Of a stretch of 64,000 nucleotides of DNA, positions 1 to 9,592 are shown one piece after another. Position 1 is the first letter of the stretch, and every line of letters begins with the position of its first letter. Source of the stretch: Candidatus Tokpelaia sp. JSC161. GTDB taxonomy: Bacteria; Pseudomonadota; Alphaproteobacteria; Rhizobiales; Rhizobiaceae. The stretch lies in the NCBI GenBank assembly GCA_003331105.1, contig QEND01000002.1, positions 53,501-117,500 on the forward strand, given 5' to 3'. The position numbers were made by a program, and so were the translations under genes. The notes under the pieces were generated by a model. The model ran no database searches. It was not told the DNA's origin and saw only the letters and a list, made by a program, of their open reading frames with translations.

Positions 1-504
1 AAGAGCAAAACGATGATTTCTACCACCACCGACACAAACAGCATATTTCTCCATAATTCTCAACCCTGGAGTCGTTTTACGTGTACACACTACCTGTGTC
101 TTGTAAGACTTAATCGCTTCGACAAGCTGATGAGTAAGCGACGCAATCCCTGAAAGATGACTAATAAAGTTAAGAGCTGTTCTCTCTCCTGCTAACATAA
201 CCTGTGAAGCCCCCTCTAAAACGGCGATGATATCACCATTTTTTACCGTATCACCATCTCTTTTCTGCTGCGACAAACAAACTTTTTCTTTGAAAAGATC
301 AAAAACCGATTTAACAATATCACAGCCAGCAAGAATACCATTGTGACGAGAAACCATAGCAATTTTCGAATAATGACCCTGGGGAACAAGTGCCTGAGTC
401 GTTATGTCACCAATAGATCCCAGATCTTCAATAAGCGCATTACGAATAATAGGCTCAAACATCATGTGTGAAAAGGAAGAAAACATCTCTTGATCAAGAA
501 ACAT
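1..504 (-). CDS. nadC: nicotinate-nucleotide pyrophosphorylase (carboxylating), C-terminus beyond window
   Basis: Quinolinate phosphoribosyltransferase, which turns quinolinate and PRPP into nicotinate mononucleotide, the last step of the NAD branch started by NadB and NadA. The first 168 residues are present and the frame stays open to the window edge. Visible family motifs are ERTALNFISHLSGIA (residues 107-121), TRKTTPGLR (141-149, PRPP/quinolinate binding) and GGGRNHR (159-165). The ATG at 504 overlaps the end of nadB, so nadA-nadB-nadC form one leftward operon. The product is certain at family level; only the C-terminal part of the barrel is not seen. Confidence 0.95.
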   Translation of the reverse strand, partial: MFLDQEMFSSFSHMMFEPIIRNALIEDLGSIGDITTQALVPQGHYSKIAMVSRHNGILAGCDIVKSVFDLFKEKVCLSQQKRDGDTVKNGDIIAVLEGASQVMLAGERTALNFISHLSGIASLTHQLVEAIKSYKTQVVCTRKTTPGLRIMEKYAVCVGGGRNHRFAL

Positions 505-2011
505 ACTGCTGTGCACGACGATAAGCTTCCTCCCATGTCAAAAACGAACGCAGTGAGTGAAGAGAACAAGTAGGATAATCTTCACGGCTGTGCGCTCCCC
601 GAGACTCGCAACGCGATAAAGCACTCACAGCAATCATTAAGGCTAATTTAGCGATCCGGCAAGAAAAAAAATTCTCTTCTATCCGTGGCAACAAAAAGGA
701 AATCGCTTGCAATAAACTCACTTCATTACGAAAAACACCAAGATTCCTCTGCATAATATCTCTCACAAAAGAGACATCATCAAGTGGCAAGATAATATCT
801 TGAAATGTTCTATCATCAAAATCAAGTTCTGAATGATTAATAGATCTTGCAACTCTGATTCCCATAACCGTTGCTTCAAGAAGAGAGTTACTCGCTAAAC
901 GATTAGCACCATGTAACCCTGTTGATGCAGCTTCACCAACGACCCAAAGCCCATCGACAGAAGAATAGCCGTGTATATCCGTAGCAATCCCTCCCATATG
1001 AAAATGCTCGACTGGGGAGACAGGAATAAGATCATCTTCCGGATTAATACCTACTGCGCGGCAGCCTGCAGAAATTGCTGGAAACCTCTTTAAAAAATTT
1101 CTGATCCGCGGCGGCCGTGCATCCAAAAAAATCTTACGGCCACGAGACATTTCCCTTGTCATAGCGCGTACGAGAACATCACGCGGAGCTAATTCCTTTC
1201 CTCTCACCTCCTTCAAGAAGCGCTGTCCTTTATCATTCACTAGAATACCTCCCTCTCCTCGAACAGCTTCGCTAATTAAAAGACGAGGAACGAGCGGGAC
1301 ATCCAGCCCCGTAGGATGAAACTGAATAAACTCAAGATCTGCAAGAACCGCGCCTACTTCAGCTGCTAATAAGATTCCTTGACCACAATTCTCAACAGGA
1401 TTTGTTGTATTCCCATAAAGACCACCAATCCCACCCGTTGCTAAAACAACATGAGAACAATGAATATAAGAAATTCCCATCCCTTTTTGAATAGAAAGAC
1501 CAAAAATCCGATTATCCCTAACAAAAAGTCGAGATACTTGTGTATTCTCCATAACAGTTATTGAATCTGCATGCAAAACAGCATCCCGTAAAATATCTAT
1601 AACAGCCTTTCCTATCCTATCACCTGCTACGTGCAGAATACGGCGATGACTATGAGCGGCCTCTAACCCCAGAGAGAATTCACCACATTTATCTTTATCA
1701 AAAGGAACACCCTGTCTTTCAAGCCATCTTATAGCCTTGTATCCATCAGAAAGAATGGAATGTACCACTCCTTTATCACATAATCCATCCCCTGCTCTTA
1801 CGGTATCCTCAACATGAAGGAGAGTGCTATCTTTCTTCGACCATGCCGCTGCAATACCTCCTTGCGCTAAACGAGTTGAAGTCAACATTCCGATATTTCC
1901 TTGAGTAATCAAAAGAACGGGATTCGGTCTTAACTCTAAAGCTGTCACCAACCCGGCAAGACCACTGCCAACAACCACGATTGTTTCCTTTCTTATCATG
2001 CCTCCAGTCAT
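494..2011 (-). CDS. nadB: L-aspartate oxidase
   Basis: FAD enzyme that oxidises L-aspartate to iminoaspartate, the first step of de novo NAD synthesis, passing its product to NadA. At 505 residues it has normal length. The N-terminus carries the dinucleotide-binding motif VVVGSGLAGL (about 12-21), followed by RLAQGGIAAA (about 47-56) and a conserved HFHMGGI segment near 336-342 of the succinate dehydrogenase/fumarate reductase flavoprotein family. The C-terminal helical region is intact. The start overlaps the nadA stop by a few bases and the end overlaps nadC, pointing to translational coupling. An ATG four codons further in is an alternative start, but GGAGG lies too close to it to be ideal. 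Confidence 0.96.
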   Translation of the reverse strand: MTGGMIRKETIVVVGSGLAGLVTALELRPNPVLLITQGNIGMLTSTRLAQGGIAAAWSKKDSTLLHVEDTVRAGDGLCDKGVVHSILSDGYKAIRWLERQGVPFDKDKCGEFSLGLEAAHSHRRILHVAGDRIGKAVIDILRDAVLHADSITVMENTQVSRLFVRDNRIFGLSIQKGMGISYIHCSHVVLATGGIGGLYGNTTNPVENCGQGILLAAEVGAVLADLEFIQFHPTGLDVPLVPRLLISEAVRGEGGILVNDKGQRFLKEVRGKELAPRDVLVRAMTREMSRGRKIFLDARPPRIRNFLKRFPAISAGCRAVGINPEDDLIPVSPVEHFHMGGIATDIHGYSSVDGLWVVGEAASTGLHGANRLASNSLLEATVMGIRVARSINHSELDFDDRTFQDIILPLDDVSFVRDIMQRNLGVFRNEVSLLQAISFLLPRIEENFFSCRIAKLALMIAVSALSRCESRGAHSREDYPTCSLHSLRSFLTWEEAYRRAQQYVS

Positions 2012-2982
2012 GCATCCAGCATCCTCTCAACAGAAACACGTGCTTTCTCTGCAATCTCTGGATGAAGCCTGACCTCATAATTGTTTTTTTCTAAAGCTTC
2101 ACGAATCTTTGTTAGAGTTATTCTTTTCATATGTGGACACAAATTACACGAACGAATAAACTCAATATCTGGATCATTCAGAGAAACAGAAACGTTATCA
2201 CTCATAGAACATTCCGTTAATAAAACGACCTGACGAGGTTTCCTGTTCGCAATAAAATCAGACATATGCGCAGTAGATCCAGAAAAATCGACTCTTTCAA
2301 TCACATGTGGTGAACACTCAGGATGAGCAAGAATAAGGGCATTCGGATAACTATAACGTAATTGGCGAATATCATCCTGTGTAAACTTCTCATGTATTTC
2401 ACAATGGCCCTTCCATGTCAAAATTTCTACTCTCGTTTCATGCGCCACATTCTGCGCTAAATATTCATCTGGAATCATCAAAACCCGTGGAACACCAAGA
2501 GATTCAACAATATATTTCGCATTAGCAGATGTACAACAAATATCTGAAACGGCTTTCACTGCCGCAGATGTATTCACATAGGTGACAATAGGGGTATTAG
2601 GGAAAGCTTCCTTTAATATCTCGACATCAGACGGTGTTATAGATTCAGCTAGGGAACACCCTGCTTTAGCATCTGGAATTAAAACTGTTCTTTCTTGATT
2701 CAGTAACTTCACTGTTTCTGCCATAAAATAAACACCTGCTACAACAATTGTCTGAGCATCCATATTCTTTGCCTCCCTTGCAAGGAGCAAACTATCACCA
2801 ACAATATCCGCAACACCATGAACAATTTCTGGGGTCTGATAATTATGCGCCAAAATGACTGCATTCAGCTCTCGTTTCAACGAATGAATTTTTTTTATCT
2901 CATCAAAAAATATACACCACTCTGCAGGCGGAATTATATTCTTTACTTTAGAATAAATGGCATTTAAATAGGAATCTGGCAT
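2008..2982 (-). CDS. nadA: quinolinate synthase A
   Basis: [4Fe-4S] enzyme that condenses iminoaspartate with dihydroxyacetone phosphate to quinolinate. The three cluster cysteine regions typical of NadA are visible: AGCSLAES, the middle TECSMSDN, and CNLCPHMKRI near the C-terminus. I chose the ATG at 2982 (324 aa) because GGAG lies 7 bases upstream and the length fits rhizobial NadA; an in-frame start at 3015 would overlap the upstream hydroxylase gene and lacks a good ribosome site. It is the first gene of the nadABC operon and ends in an ATG/TGA-type overlap with nadB. Confidence 0.96.
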   Translation of the reverse strand: MPDSYLNAIYSKVKNIIPPAEWCIFFDEIKKIHSLKRELNAVILAHNYQTPEIVHGVADIVGDSLLLAREAKNMDAQTIVVAGVYFMAETVKLLNQERTVLIPDAKAGCSLAESITPSDVEILKEAFPNTPIVTYVNTSAAVKAVSDICCTSANAKYIVESLGVPRVLMIPDEYLAQNVAHETRVEILTWKGHCEIHEKFTQDDIRQLRYSYPNALILAHPECSPHVIERVDFSGSTAHMSDFIANRKPRQVVLLTECSMSDNVSVSLNDPDIEFIRSCNLCPHMKRITLTKIREALEKNNYEVRLHPEIAEKARVSVERMLDA

Positions 2983-3011
2983 TTTATTCTCCACTTGCTG
3001 AAAAACACAAT

Positions 3012-4247
3012 TCATACCGAATCTAAAAAAAGACGCGGAGAACCTTTAACTAATCCAGATGCTTGTCGAATTAAATATTCTTTTATATGCGGCATACGAT
3101 CAACAAGTCCAAGACCTATATCCCGCATTATCCGCATGATTGTCAAATTATTGGAAAAGACTCGATTCAGGACATCTGTGATGAGACCCATCCTGAAATT
3201 TTCAAAACGACACCACCCTTGATAACGCTCTAAAGCAACAGTCGAACCAATATCAAGCCCAAGACGTATAGTATCGACAATCACTTCAGCTAAAATCGCT
3301 GCATCACGAAACCCAAGATTCAGCCCTTGACCAGCAATAGGATGAATAGAATGGGCAGCATCTCCTACGAGAGCAAAGCGCTCACCGATCAATTCATGAG
3401 CTAATGTCAAGCCAAGCGGAAAAGAAAAAGGTCCCGTTTCAATTTGCAACGGACCAAGTTGATAACCAAAGCGAGTTACAAGCTCATACTCAAAAACTGT
3501 ATTCTCAACAGACAGTAAGTGTTCGGCATCCAAAGTTCGTTCACTCCAGACCAAAGAAGAACGATTGCCTTTCAGAGGCAAAATCGCAAAGGGGCCATTC
3601 TCTAGAAAATGTTCTATTGCTCTACCATTATGTGGTCTTTCATGTAAAACCGTGCACACAATAGCTGTTTGATCATAGGTTCTCTGAAAAATTTTAATCC
3701 CTGCTCTCTCCCGCATTTTTGAAGACACACCGTCCGCTCCAACAAGAAGACTACTTTTGTAACAAATCCCATTTTCGAGAGAAATACATACATGCTGTCC
3801 TTTACGATAAAAGCTTTCAACTCGTACCCCTTCAATCAGTAAAACTCCTAATTCATCGGCACGGCAGCGCAAAGTAGTATTTAAATCACGATTTTCAACC
3901 ATGTAGGCGAAAGGCTCACCAGTCACGAAAGGAGCTGCAAAGGTTAAAAACACCGGACGCACAGGATCTCTTGTGTGAGAATCTGTTATGATGATTTCTC
4001 GAATAGGTTCAGCAAAAGGACAAATGGATTGCCAGCATTTGAGATTTTGAAACATTCGGACAACAGCTATTCCAAGAGCAGAAGCCCGTGAGTCTGTTCC
4101 AGATGATCCTATTTTCGCATCAACAACAATTATTTTAAGCTCTGGGACAGCCTGCTTAACCGCAATAGCAAGGGATAAGCCCACATACCCAGCCCCTGTT
4201 ATAAAGAGATCAACTTTTTGTAAATCACTTGCTTCTATATCACCCAA
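3012..4247 (-). CDS. UbiH/UbiF/COQ6-family FAD-dependent hydroxylase (ubiquinone synthesis)
   Basis: A 411-residue aromatic-ring monooxygenase of the UbiH/COQ6 group, probably hydroxylating a ubiquinone precursor. It has the FAD-binding motif GAGYVGLSLA near residues 18-27, the LVGADGVSSKMR motif in the middle and the second FAD motif FALVGDAAHSIHPIAGQGLNLG in the C-terminal half (about residues 292-313). The start is TTG at 4247, chosen because AAGG lies about 9 bases upstream. It lies upstream of nadA with a 30-base gap and may be co-transcribed. Which ring position it hydroxylates cannot be told from sequence, as alphaproteobacterial UbiH, UbiL and UbiM paralogues overlap in function. Confidence 0.9.
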   Translation of the reverse strand: MGDIEASDLQKVDLFITGAGYVGLSLAIAVKQAVPELKIIVVDAKIGSSGTDSRASALGIAVVRMFQNLKCWQSICPFAEPIREIIITDSHTRDPVRPVFLTFAAPFVTGEPFAYMVENRDLNTTLRCRADELGVLLIEGVRVESFYRKGQHVCISLENGICYKSSLLVGADGVSSKMRERAGIKIFQRTYDQTAIVCTVLHERPHNGRAIEHFLENGPFAILPLKGNRSSLVWSERTLDAEHLLSVENTVFEYELVTRFGYQLGPLQIETGPFSFPLGLTLAHELIGERFALVGDAAHSIHPIAGQGLNLGFRDAAILAEVIVDTIRLGLDIGSTVALERYQGWCRFENFRMGLITDVLNRVFSNNLTIMRIMRDIGLGLVDRMPHIKEYLIRQASGLVKGSPRLFLDSV

Positions 4248-4269
4248 TATTTTTTACCTTTTCTAAGGA

Positions 4270-5202
4270 TCACACTTCTAAACACCAATTTAAGATAGCC
4301 TTTTGGACATGAAGCCGGTTTTCTGCTTCATCAAGAACAACAGAATGTGGTCCATCAAGAACACTATCTACTACTTCCTTTCCACGATGTGCAGGTAAAC
4401 AATGCATAAATAAAGCATCTTTTTTCGCAAAACCCATCAAATGTTCATTCACTTGATAAGGTATAAAGTCATCATGAGTCCGTGCACGGAATTCCTGTCC
4501 CATCGAAATCCATGTATCTGTTACAATACAATCAGCGTCACATGCTGCTGCTTTTGTATCCGTCGTCCATGTGACATCACCCCCTTTTGCTCTAGCCCAC
4601 TCCATATATTTCTCCTGCGGTTCTCTTCCTTCAGGCGTTGCAATTCTTAGAGAAAAATTAAAAAGAACCGCGGCTTCAATCATTGAGTGCAGCACATTGT
4701 TCCCATCTCCCATCCAAGAAATTTTCTTTCCAGAAATAGGACCACGATGTTCTTCATAGGTTAAGATATCTGCCATAATTTGACAAGGATGGGTGTTATC
4801 TGTTAATGCATTAATAACGGGAACAGACGTATTGTCTGCAAGCTCTAGCATGCGATTATGATTCGTTGTTCGAATTGTTATAATATCAACAAAACGAGAT
4901 AAAACACGTGCCGTATCCGCGATTGTCTCACTATGACCCAACTGCATCTCTGAGCCAGTTAAAACTATAGTCTCTCCCCCAAGCTGACGCATCCCCACAT
5001 CAAAAGAAACACGCGTACGCGTTGATGGTTTTTCAAAAATCATGGCAAGGGTTTTGTCTCTATGGGGCTTAGATCTAATTCCTTGCCTAAAAGCCGCCTT
5101 CATCCTTTTTGCATCCTCAAGGATATTCCGCAACACTTCATGTGAAAAAATAGCAAGGTCAGTAAAATTACGAATATTCTTTTTCATGATACCATCTTTC
5201 AT
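4270..5202 (-). CDS. argF: ornithine carbamoyltransferase
   Basis: Transfers the carbamoyl group of carbamoyl phosphate to ornithine, giving citrulline in arginine synthesis. The 310-residue length is normal. Carbamoyl-phosphate binding residues are visible as STRTR (60-64) and HPCQ (138-141); the ornithine side is marked by DTWISMG (229-235) and HCLPAHRG (267-274). The start overlaps the argD stop codon (ATGA), so argD and argF are translationally coupled. A second possible start five codons inside has an only slightly weaker context. The argD-argF pair beside gcrA is typical of rhizobia. Confidence 0.97.
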   Translation of the reverse strand: MKDGIMKKNIRNFTDLAIFSHEVLRNILEDAKRMKAAFRQGIRSKPHRDKTLAMIFEKPSTRTRVSFDVGMRQLGGETIVLTGSEMQLGHSETIADTARVLSRFVDIITIRTTNHNRMLELADNTSVPVINALTDNTHPCQIMADILTYEEHRGPISGKKISWMGDGNNVLHSMIEAAVLFNFSLRIATPEGREPQEKYMEWARAKGGDVTWTTDTKAAACDADCIVTDTWISMGQEFRARTHDDFIPYQVNEHLMGFAKKDALFMHCLPAHRGKEVVDSVLDGPHSVVLDEAENRLHVQKAILNWCLEV

Positions 5203-6392
5203 AAGATTTTCTTAGCAAGATGAGCAATAGCTTTTTCAATGCGAGACAGTCCTTCATAAAGGTCATCTTCTAAAATGTTCAGCGGTGGAAGCAAACGTAC
5301 AATATTACGGCTTGCTCCTACTGCTAGCAAATTCACATTCCGCATAGCAGAAATAACCTCTGCACTAGATATTGCGCATTTCAGACCGACAAGAAGACCA
5401 AATCCTTCCATTCCATTCACAATCGAAGGATACCGACTAACAACCTGACTCAGACCATTTTCTAAGATATAAGCCATTTTTTTAACACGATCGAGAAAGC
5501 CATCTTCAAGAATAATGTCCAAAACTGCATTTCCCACCACCATAGCCAGCGGATTTCCGCCAAATGTACTACCATGAGTACCAACAGTCATACCTTTCGC
5601 GGCTTCGGCCGTTGCTAAACAGGCTCCAAGCGGAAATCCTCCACCAATCGCTTTAGCAATCCCCATAATATCAGGAGAGACTCCAGCCCATTCGTAAGCA
5701 AATAATTCACCTGTACGACCAATCCCGCATTGAACCTCATCAAAAATGAGCAACAATCCCTTCTGATTACAAAGATCGCGTAAGAAGCGCAAAAGTTCAT
5801 GAGAAACAAGGCGCACTCCTCCTTCCCCTTGAATAGGCTCAATCATAATAGCAGCAGTTTCCTCATTAATCTCAGAGAGCAATGCCGATTTATCAAAAAA
5901 AGAAACTTGATGAAAGCCTTCTAATTTAGGACCAAGTCCTTCAAAAGAGTTTGGGTTTCCTCCTGCTGCAAGAGTAGCAAGAGTTCTGCCATGAAAAGCA
6001 CCTTCAAAAGTAATGATACGAAAACGTTCAGGATGACCATTCATGTAATGATAACGCCGTGCAGTCTTGAGAGCACACTCTATCGCTTCAGCACCAGAAT
6101 TAGTAAAAAAAACCTTATCAGCAAAGCTTAACGCAGTTAGCCTAAGAGCAAGCTTGATCTGTAATGGATTTTCGAACAGATTGGAAACATGCCATAAGCG
6201 ATCTACTTGATCCTTCAGAGCTTTAATCAGATAAGGATGTCCATATCCAAGCGCGTTGACAGCGATACCAGACGTGAAATCAAGGTATTTATCACCTTTT
6301 TCCGTTATAAGCCACGCTCCATCCCCGCGCTCAAAACCTAAGCTAATACGAGAAAATGTATCATAAAGCGGCTTCCTTGCTTGTATAGTCAT
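5199..6392 (-). CDS. argD: acetylornithine aminotransferase
   Basis: PLP-dependent class III aminotransferase making N-acetylornithine from N-acetylglutamate semialdehyde. At 397 residues it has family length. The cofactor motifs are NSGAEA (98-103), the aspartate in [12 protein letters not shown] (217-228), and the Schiff-base lysine K247 in [11 protein letters not shown]. The ATG at 6392 has GGAGAG about nine bases upstream. It leads the argD-argF operon. Related 4-aminobutyrate or succinyldiaminopimelate aminotransferases look similar, but the coupling to argF supports argD; one enzyme may also serve lysine synthesis. Confidence 0.96.
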   Translation of the reverse strand: MTIQARKPLYDTFSRISLGFERGDGAWLITEKGDKYLDFTSGIAVNALGYGHPYLIKALKDQVDRLWHVSNLFENPLQIKLALRLTALSFADKVFFTNSGAEAIECALKTARRYHYMNGHPERFRIITFEGAFHGRTLATLAAGGNPNSFEGLGPKLEGFHQVSFFDKSALLSEINEETAAIMIEPIQGEGGVRLVSHELLRFLRDLCNQKGLLLIFDEVQCGIGRTGELFAYEWAGVSPDIMGIAKAIGGGFPLGACLATAEAAKGMTVGTHGSTFGGNPLAMVVGNAVLDIILEDGFLDRVKKMAYILENGLSQVVSRYPSIVNGMEGFGLLVGLKCAISSAEVISAMRNVNLLAVGASRNIVRLLPPLNILEDDLYEGLSRIEKAIAHLAKKIL

Positions 6393-6530
6393 AATAGCTG
6401 ACTCTCCAATCAGAAATAGTTTCTAAAGTGTTAGACTTGAAATCATGAAATGATGTTAGTCAACGGTTCAATTTTAACTCTGAAGAATAACAAACTAAAC
6501 TGACAAGACTATAACATTGACTCAAAAAAG

Positions 6531-6560
6531 TTGAGAAGAACTATTTTTTTAGCGTATAAA
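6531..6560 (+). promoter_or_regulatory. sigma70-like promoter of the candidate RNA upstream of gcrA
   Basis: TTGAGA (6531-6536), an 18-base spacer and TATAAA (6555-6560) make a plausible housekeeping promoter. It would start transcription near 6567, more than 250 bases before gcrA and just ahead of a hairpin-rich stretch. The match is by eye only. Confidence 0.45.
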
Positions 6561-6566
6561 TAGACC

Positions 6567-6776
6567 TATATCCCTTCATCTTGAAGCCTACTGATATTTT
6601 CACTTTTGGAAAAGTAAGAAAAAATGAGCTTGCAAGAGACTGGTCTCCTATGTACCCTCTCATTCAATCAGGCTGAACTTCATGCCTGAAAAAAGTTACC
6701 CGTATAAGATTTAGTCGCCCATAACTTTACGGAGCGTAATACCTGCATCCCATCAGCATGCAGGGTCTTTTTTACA
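6567..6776 (+). ncRNA. candidate small RNA or structured gcrA leader ending in a terminator
   Basis: The 432-base stretch between argD and gcrA has no convincing ORF. Downstream of a promoter-like sequence it holds three successive hairpins: TCAGGC/GCCTGA near 6677-6700, TTACG/CGTAA near 6727-6739, and CCTGCAT/ATGCAGG (6742-6764) followed by a run of U. The last looks like an intrinsic terminator, 50 bases before the gcrA start codon. The shape suits a trans-acting alphaproteobacterial sRNA of about 100-210 nt. The TTACGGAG segment between hairpins loosely recalls the suhB/mmgR family, but I cannot confirm that. Alternatively it is an attenuated gcrA leader. Confidence 0.4.
6742..6773 (+). 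terminator. intrinsic terminator upstream of gcrA
   Basis: A seven-pair stem CCTGCAT/ATGCAGG with a nine-base loop is followed within two bases by TCTTTTTT. No protein gene on this strand lies directly upstream, so it ends either a small RNA or an attenuated gcrA leader. Confidence 0.6.
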
Positions 6777-6824
6777 ATATCCTCTTGTTTTGTAACAGGG
6801 AATTATTAGAACGGAGTCCTTCTA

Positions 6825-7322
6825 ATGAATTGGACAAATGAACGGATCGAACTTCTCAAAAAACTATGGACTGAAGGGTTAAGCGCCAGCAAAATTGCTA
6901 CCCAATTAGGCAGTATTACCCGAAACGCAGTCATTGGCAAGGCACATAGATTAAAATTATCAGGGCGAGGAAAAATAACAAAGCATGATCCCAAGGTATC
7001 TTCACATCCATCATGTGATTCTCATTTTTCAGTTAAAACTCATGCCCATACCGCATTTCTTCAATCAGAAAATATCACAAAACATCATACAAAAATCCAA
7101 AAAAAACATGGAAAACATTCTGTAATCTCTATATCCTCGCATCATATTCATATAACCTTACTCCAGCTAACAGAAAGTAGCTGTCGATGGCCTCTAGGTG
7201 ATCCACTGAATGAGGATTTTCATTTTTGTGGTGCAGCTTCAGAAGAAGGCAGTCCTTACTGTAGCTATCATTCAAGTATAGCTTTTCAACCACTGACAGA
7301 ACGTCGGCGTGTTAAATTCTGA
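6825..7322 (+). CDS. gcrA: GcrA cell-cycle regulator
   Basis: GcrA is an alphaproteobacterial transcription factor that binds sigma70 and works at promoters methylated by CcrM at GANTC sites. The N-terminal helix-turn-helix is intact (residues 1-45, with RNAVIGKAHRL at 33-43), and the C-terminal sigma-interacting part keeps SCRWPLGDP (119-127), FCG (134-136) and PYCSYH (144-149). The linker is rich in His and Lys. At 165 residues it is close to rhizobial length. GGAG lies upstream of the ATG. It is a single gene, divergent from argD, preceded by a candidate small RNA. Confidence 0.95.
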   Translation: MNWTNERIELLKKLWTEGLSASKIATQLGSITRNAVIGKAHRLKLSGRGKITKHDPKVSSHPSCDSHFSVKTHAHTAFLQSENITKHHTKIQKKHGKHSVISISSHHIHITLLQLTESSCRWPLGDPLNEDFHFCGAASEEGSPYCSYHSSIAFQPLTERRRVKF

Positions 7323-7341
7323 CATTATAAAATACGGATAA

Positions 7342-7364
7342 AATCCGGGAATCTATCCCGGATT
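7342..7364 (+). terminator. hairpin after gcrA (terminator-like)
   Basis: A nine-pair stem AATCCGGGA/TCCCGGATT with a five-base loop lies 20 bases after the gcrA stop. The following sequence is only moderately U-rich, so termination is likely but not certain. Confidence 0.55.
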
Positions 7365-7575
7365 CTATGCCTTATCTTTATCACTTGAAATACCTAAATG
7401 TTTCTGCAGACTTCTTTCTTTGAGAAAAACACTTATAAAAACTTTTATATAGCACTTGTTTTTCTTTAAAAGTCTTATATTTTAGCAATTTCATCTTTCT
7501 CAAAGAAATAGAAATGGACAAAGACCGATTATTTTTCAGTTCAATTGATCTCTCATTAGTTATGAGGGGGTCAAT

Positions 7576-8262
7576 GTGAACGAAAATCACATCACATTAC
7601 AAGATGTTTCCGTTGCTTTTAATACTCATACTGTGCTTCATAACTTGAACCTTTCACTTAATGAAAGACGCATCGCTGTTATTGGAGCTAATGGCTCTGG
7701 AAAAAGCACCTTTATCCGCTTGCTAAACGGCTTAGTTATCCCAAACAAAGGAAAAGTGACCGTAGATGGTCTTGATACAAAGACCCATGGCAAGCGACTC
7801 AGACGAAAAACCGGATTTGTCTTTCAGAATTCTGATAACCAAATTATTATGCCAACAGTAGAAGAAGACATCGCTTTTGGTCTGAAAAATTTAGGAATCG
7901 ATAAAGAGGAAATTGAACAACGCATCCAAAAGACTCTCAGAGAGTACGGACTTCTGAGCTTACGACAACAAGTCGCTCATCTATTAAGCGGAGGACAAAA
8001 ACAATTATTAGCTATTTGTAGTGTTTTAGTTATGGAACCTGATATAATCATTTTAGATGAACCAACAACACAGCTTGATTTATCTAATCAGATAAGAATC
8101 AGAAAAATCATTCATCAATTAAAACAACGCGTTATCATGACTTCACATGATTTCTCATTAATTGAAAGATTTGAACGGGTTCTCGTCCTCCATCAAGGAA
8201 GAGTCATATGTGACACAGGACCTTCTGCAGCCATTGCCTTTTATAAGAAATTGATGACATGA
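7576..8262 (+). CDS. bioM: biotin ECF transporter ATPase BioM
   Basis: Cytoplasmic energising ATPase of the BioMNY energy-coupling-factor biotin importer. Its 228 residues show Walker A GANGSGKST (37-45), Q-loop glutamine near 84, ABC signature LSGGQKQ (137-143) and Walker B IIILDEPT (157-164), as in CbiO-like ATPases. The start is GTG at 7576, decided by the strong GAGGGGG site five bases upstream. The stop overlaps bioN (ATGA). The assignment to biotin rather than cobalt or nickel rests on bioY two genes downstream. Confidence 0.93.
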   Translation: MNENHITLQDVSVAFNTHTVLHNLNLSLNERRIAVIGANGSGKSTFIRLLNGLVIPNKGKVTVDGLDTKTHGKRLRRKTGFVFQNSDNQIIMPTVEEDIAFGLKNLGIDKEEIEQRIQKTLREYGLLSLRQQVAHLLSGGQKQLLAICSVLVMEPDIIILDEPTTQLDLSNQIRIRKIIHQLKQRVIMTSHDFSLIERFERVLVLHQGRVICDTGPSAAIAFYKKLMT

Positions 8263-8870
8263 ATGCTCGCTTTTTAGATCATGAGAATCTTCAACTCAGA
8301 AACTCTTTCCTTCATAAAATCTGGCCAGGCTTTAAACTATCTCTTCTTTTTTCCTTCAGTTCATTTTTATTTTTTATCAATCGCCTTGAGATTACTTCTC
8401 TATCTCTTCTTCTAATCTTAGCTCTTTATCATTTTACAGGAATCCCTCTTAGATACCCATACGAAAAAATACGCTCACTCTTTTTGATTTTTAGTTTTAT
8501 TTTTATTTTTCAACTTTTTAGTTCTGATATTTGGACAAGCCTGATCGTTATTCTGCGTTTTACAGATTTGCTGCTTTTTTCTGAGCTCATCACATTAACA
8601 ACATCGGTTTCACAGATGATGGAAACCTTGAATCGCTTTTTCAAAATTCTCAAACCTTTTGGGTTTCAACCGAAGAAAATATCCCTAACCCTTTCACTAA
8701 CATTACGCTTTCTCCCAGTCCTTAAACAGATTACCTATGAAGTATCTGAAAGTCAAAAGGCTAGAGGGCTTGAAGGCAATCTTCTTACTCTTGTCATCCC
8801 ACTTATTATACGGACCATGAAAATGACGGACAATATCGCTGAAGCGATAGAAGTCCGTTGCTATAACTAA
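8259..8870 (+). CDS. bioN: biotin ECF transporter transmembrane protein BioN
   Basis: CbiQ/EcfT-like membrane subunit linking the ATPase BioM to the substrate-binding BioY. Several hydrophobic helices are visible in 203 residues (about 25-60, 70-90, 92-118 and 175-188). The coupling motif ARG is present at 168-170; the second expected Ala-Arg-Gly site near 199-201 reads VRC, a divergence. It overlaps bioM by four bases and is followed by bioY after 40 bases, forming a rhizobial-type bioMNY operon. Confidence 0.92.
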   Translation: MNARFLDHENLQLRNSFLHKIWPGFKLSLLFSFSSFLFFINRLEITSLSLLLILALYHFTGIPLRYPYEKIRSLFLIFSFIFIFQLFSSDIWTSLIVILRFTDLLLFSELITLTTSVSQMMETLNRFFKILKPFGFQPKKISLTLSLTLRFLPVLKQITYEVSESQKARGLEGNLLTLVIPLIIRTMKMTDNIAEAIEVRCYN

Positions 8871-8910
8871 CAGCGACCCTCCCTTATCAAAAAAAAAGAA
8901 AGAGGAATAG

Positions 8911-9447
8911 ATGGCTATTAAAGATCTTGTTAGCATTGCACTTTTAGCAGCTACGATTGCTGCTCTCGGATTCTTACCTCCTGTACCTATAGGTATTATT
9001 CCTGTTCCTATCACAGCACAAACACTCGGAGTATTGCTTGCTGGAGCTTTGCTGGGTGCAAAAAGAGGATTTTATGCCGTTGCCATCTTTTGGATTCTTA
9101 TAGCAGCCGGTCTGCCTCTCTTACCCGGTGGGCATGGAGGGTTCAGTGTCTTTTACGGCCCAACCGGAGGTTATATTGTAGGATTTGGATTCGGAGCATG
9201 GCTTACAGGTCTTTTTTATAGCAAATTTTATACGAGCCTGACACCTCTAAAAGAAATTAGCTGCCTTATAGTTGGGAGCATCGGTATTCACATCCCTGGT
9301 GTTCTGTGGCTTTCCTATGCTGCACATATATCAATTTATCATGCCATTCTGGGCGATTTAGTATTCATTCCTGGTGATTCTATTAAAATAGCGATTACCT
9401 TCTTCATCGCACGTCTCATACGAAAAACATTGCATATAAAATACTGA
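8911..9447 (+). CDS. bioY: biotin transporter substrate-binding subunit BioY
   Basis: Integral membrane S-component that binds biotin with high affinity. The 178-residue protein has about six hydrophobic helices and family signatures: PVPITAQTLGVLLAGALLG near residues 31-49, an LPLLPGGHGG loop, and the segment GPTGGYIVGF. AGAGGAATAG-like purine-rich sequence precedes the ATG. It completes bioMNY; biotin synthesis genes are not in this window, so uptake may be the main biotin source. Confidence 0.95.
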   Translation: MAIKDLVSIALLAATIAALGFLPPVPIGIIPVPITAQTLGVLLAGALLGAKRGFYAVAIFWILIAAGLPLLPGGHGGFSVFYGPTGGYIVGFGFGAWLTGLFYSKFYTSLTPLKEISCLIVGSIGIHIPGVLWLSYAAHISIYHAILGDLVFIPGDSIKIAITFFIARLIRKTLHIKY

Positions 9448-9592
9448 CATATCTCTGCTTTTTCGAATGTCCTCTTTCAATATGCCTTATTAAGATTGAG
9501 ATCACGAACGCTCGCTCGATCGCTCCAGAGAAATCATTGATTTCTTGCCTTATGTCTCGAGAAATACAGCTGACCCACTTCAGGAATCTAAC

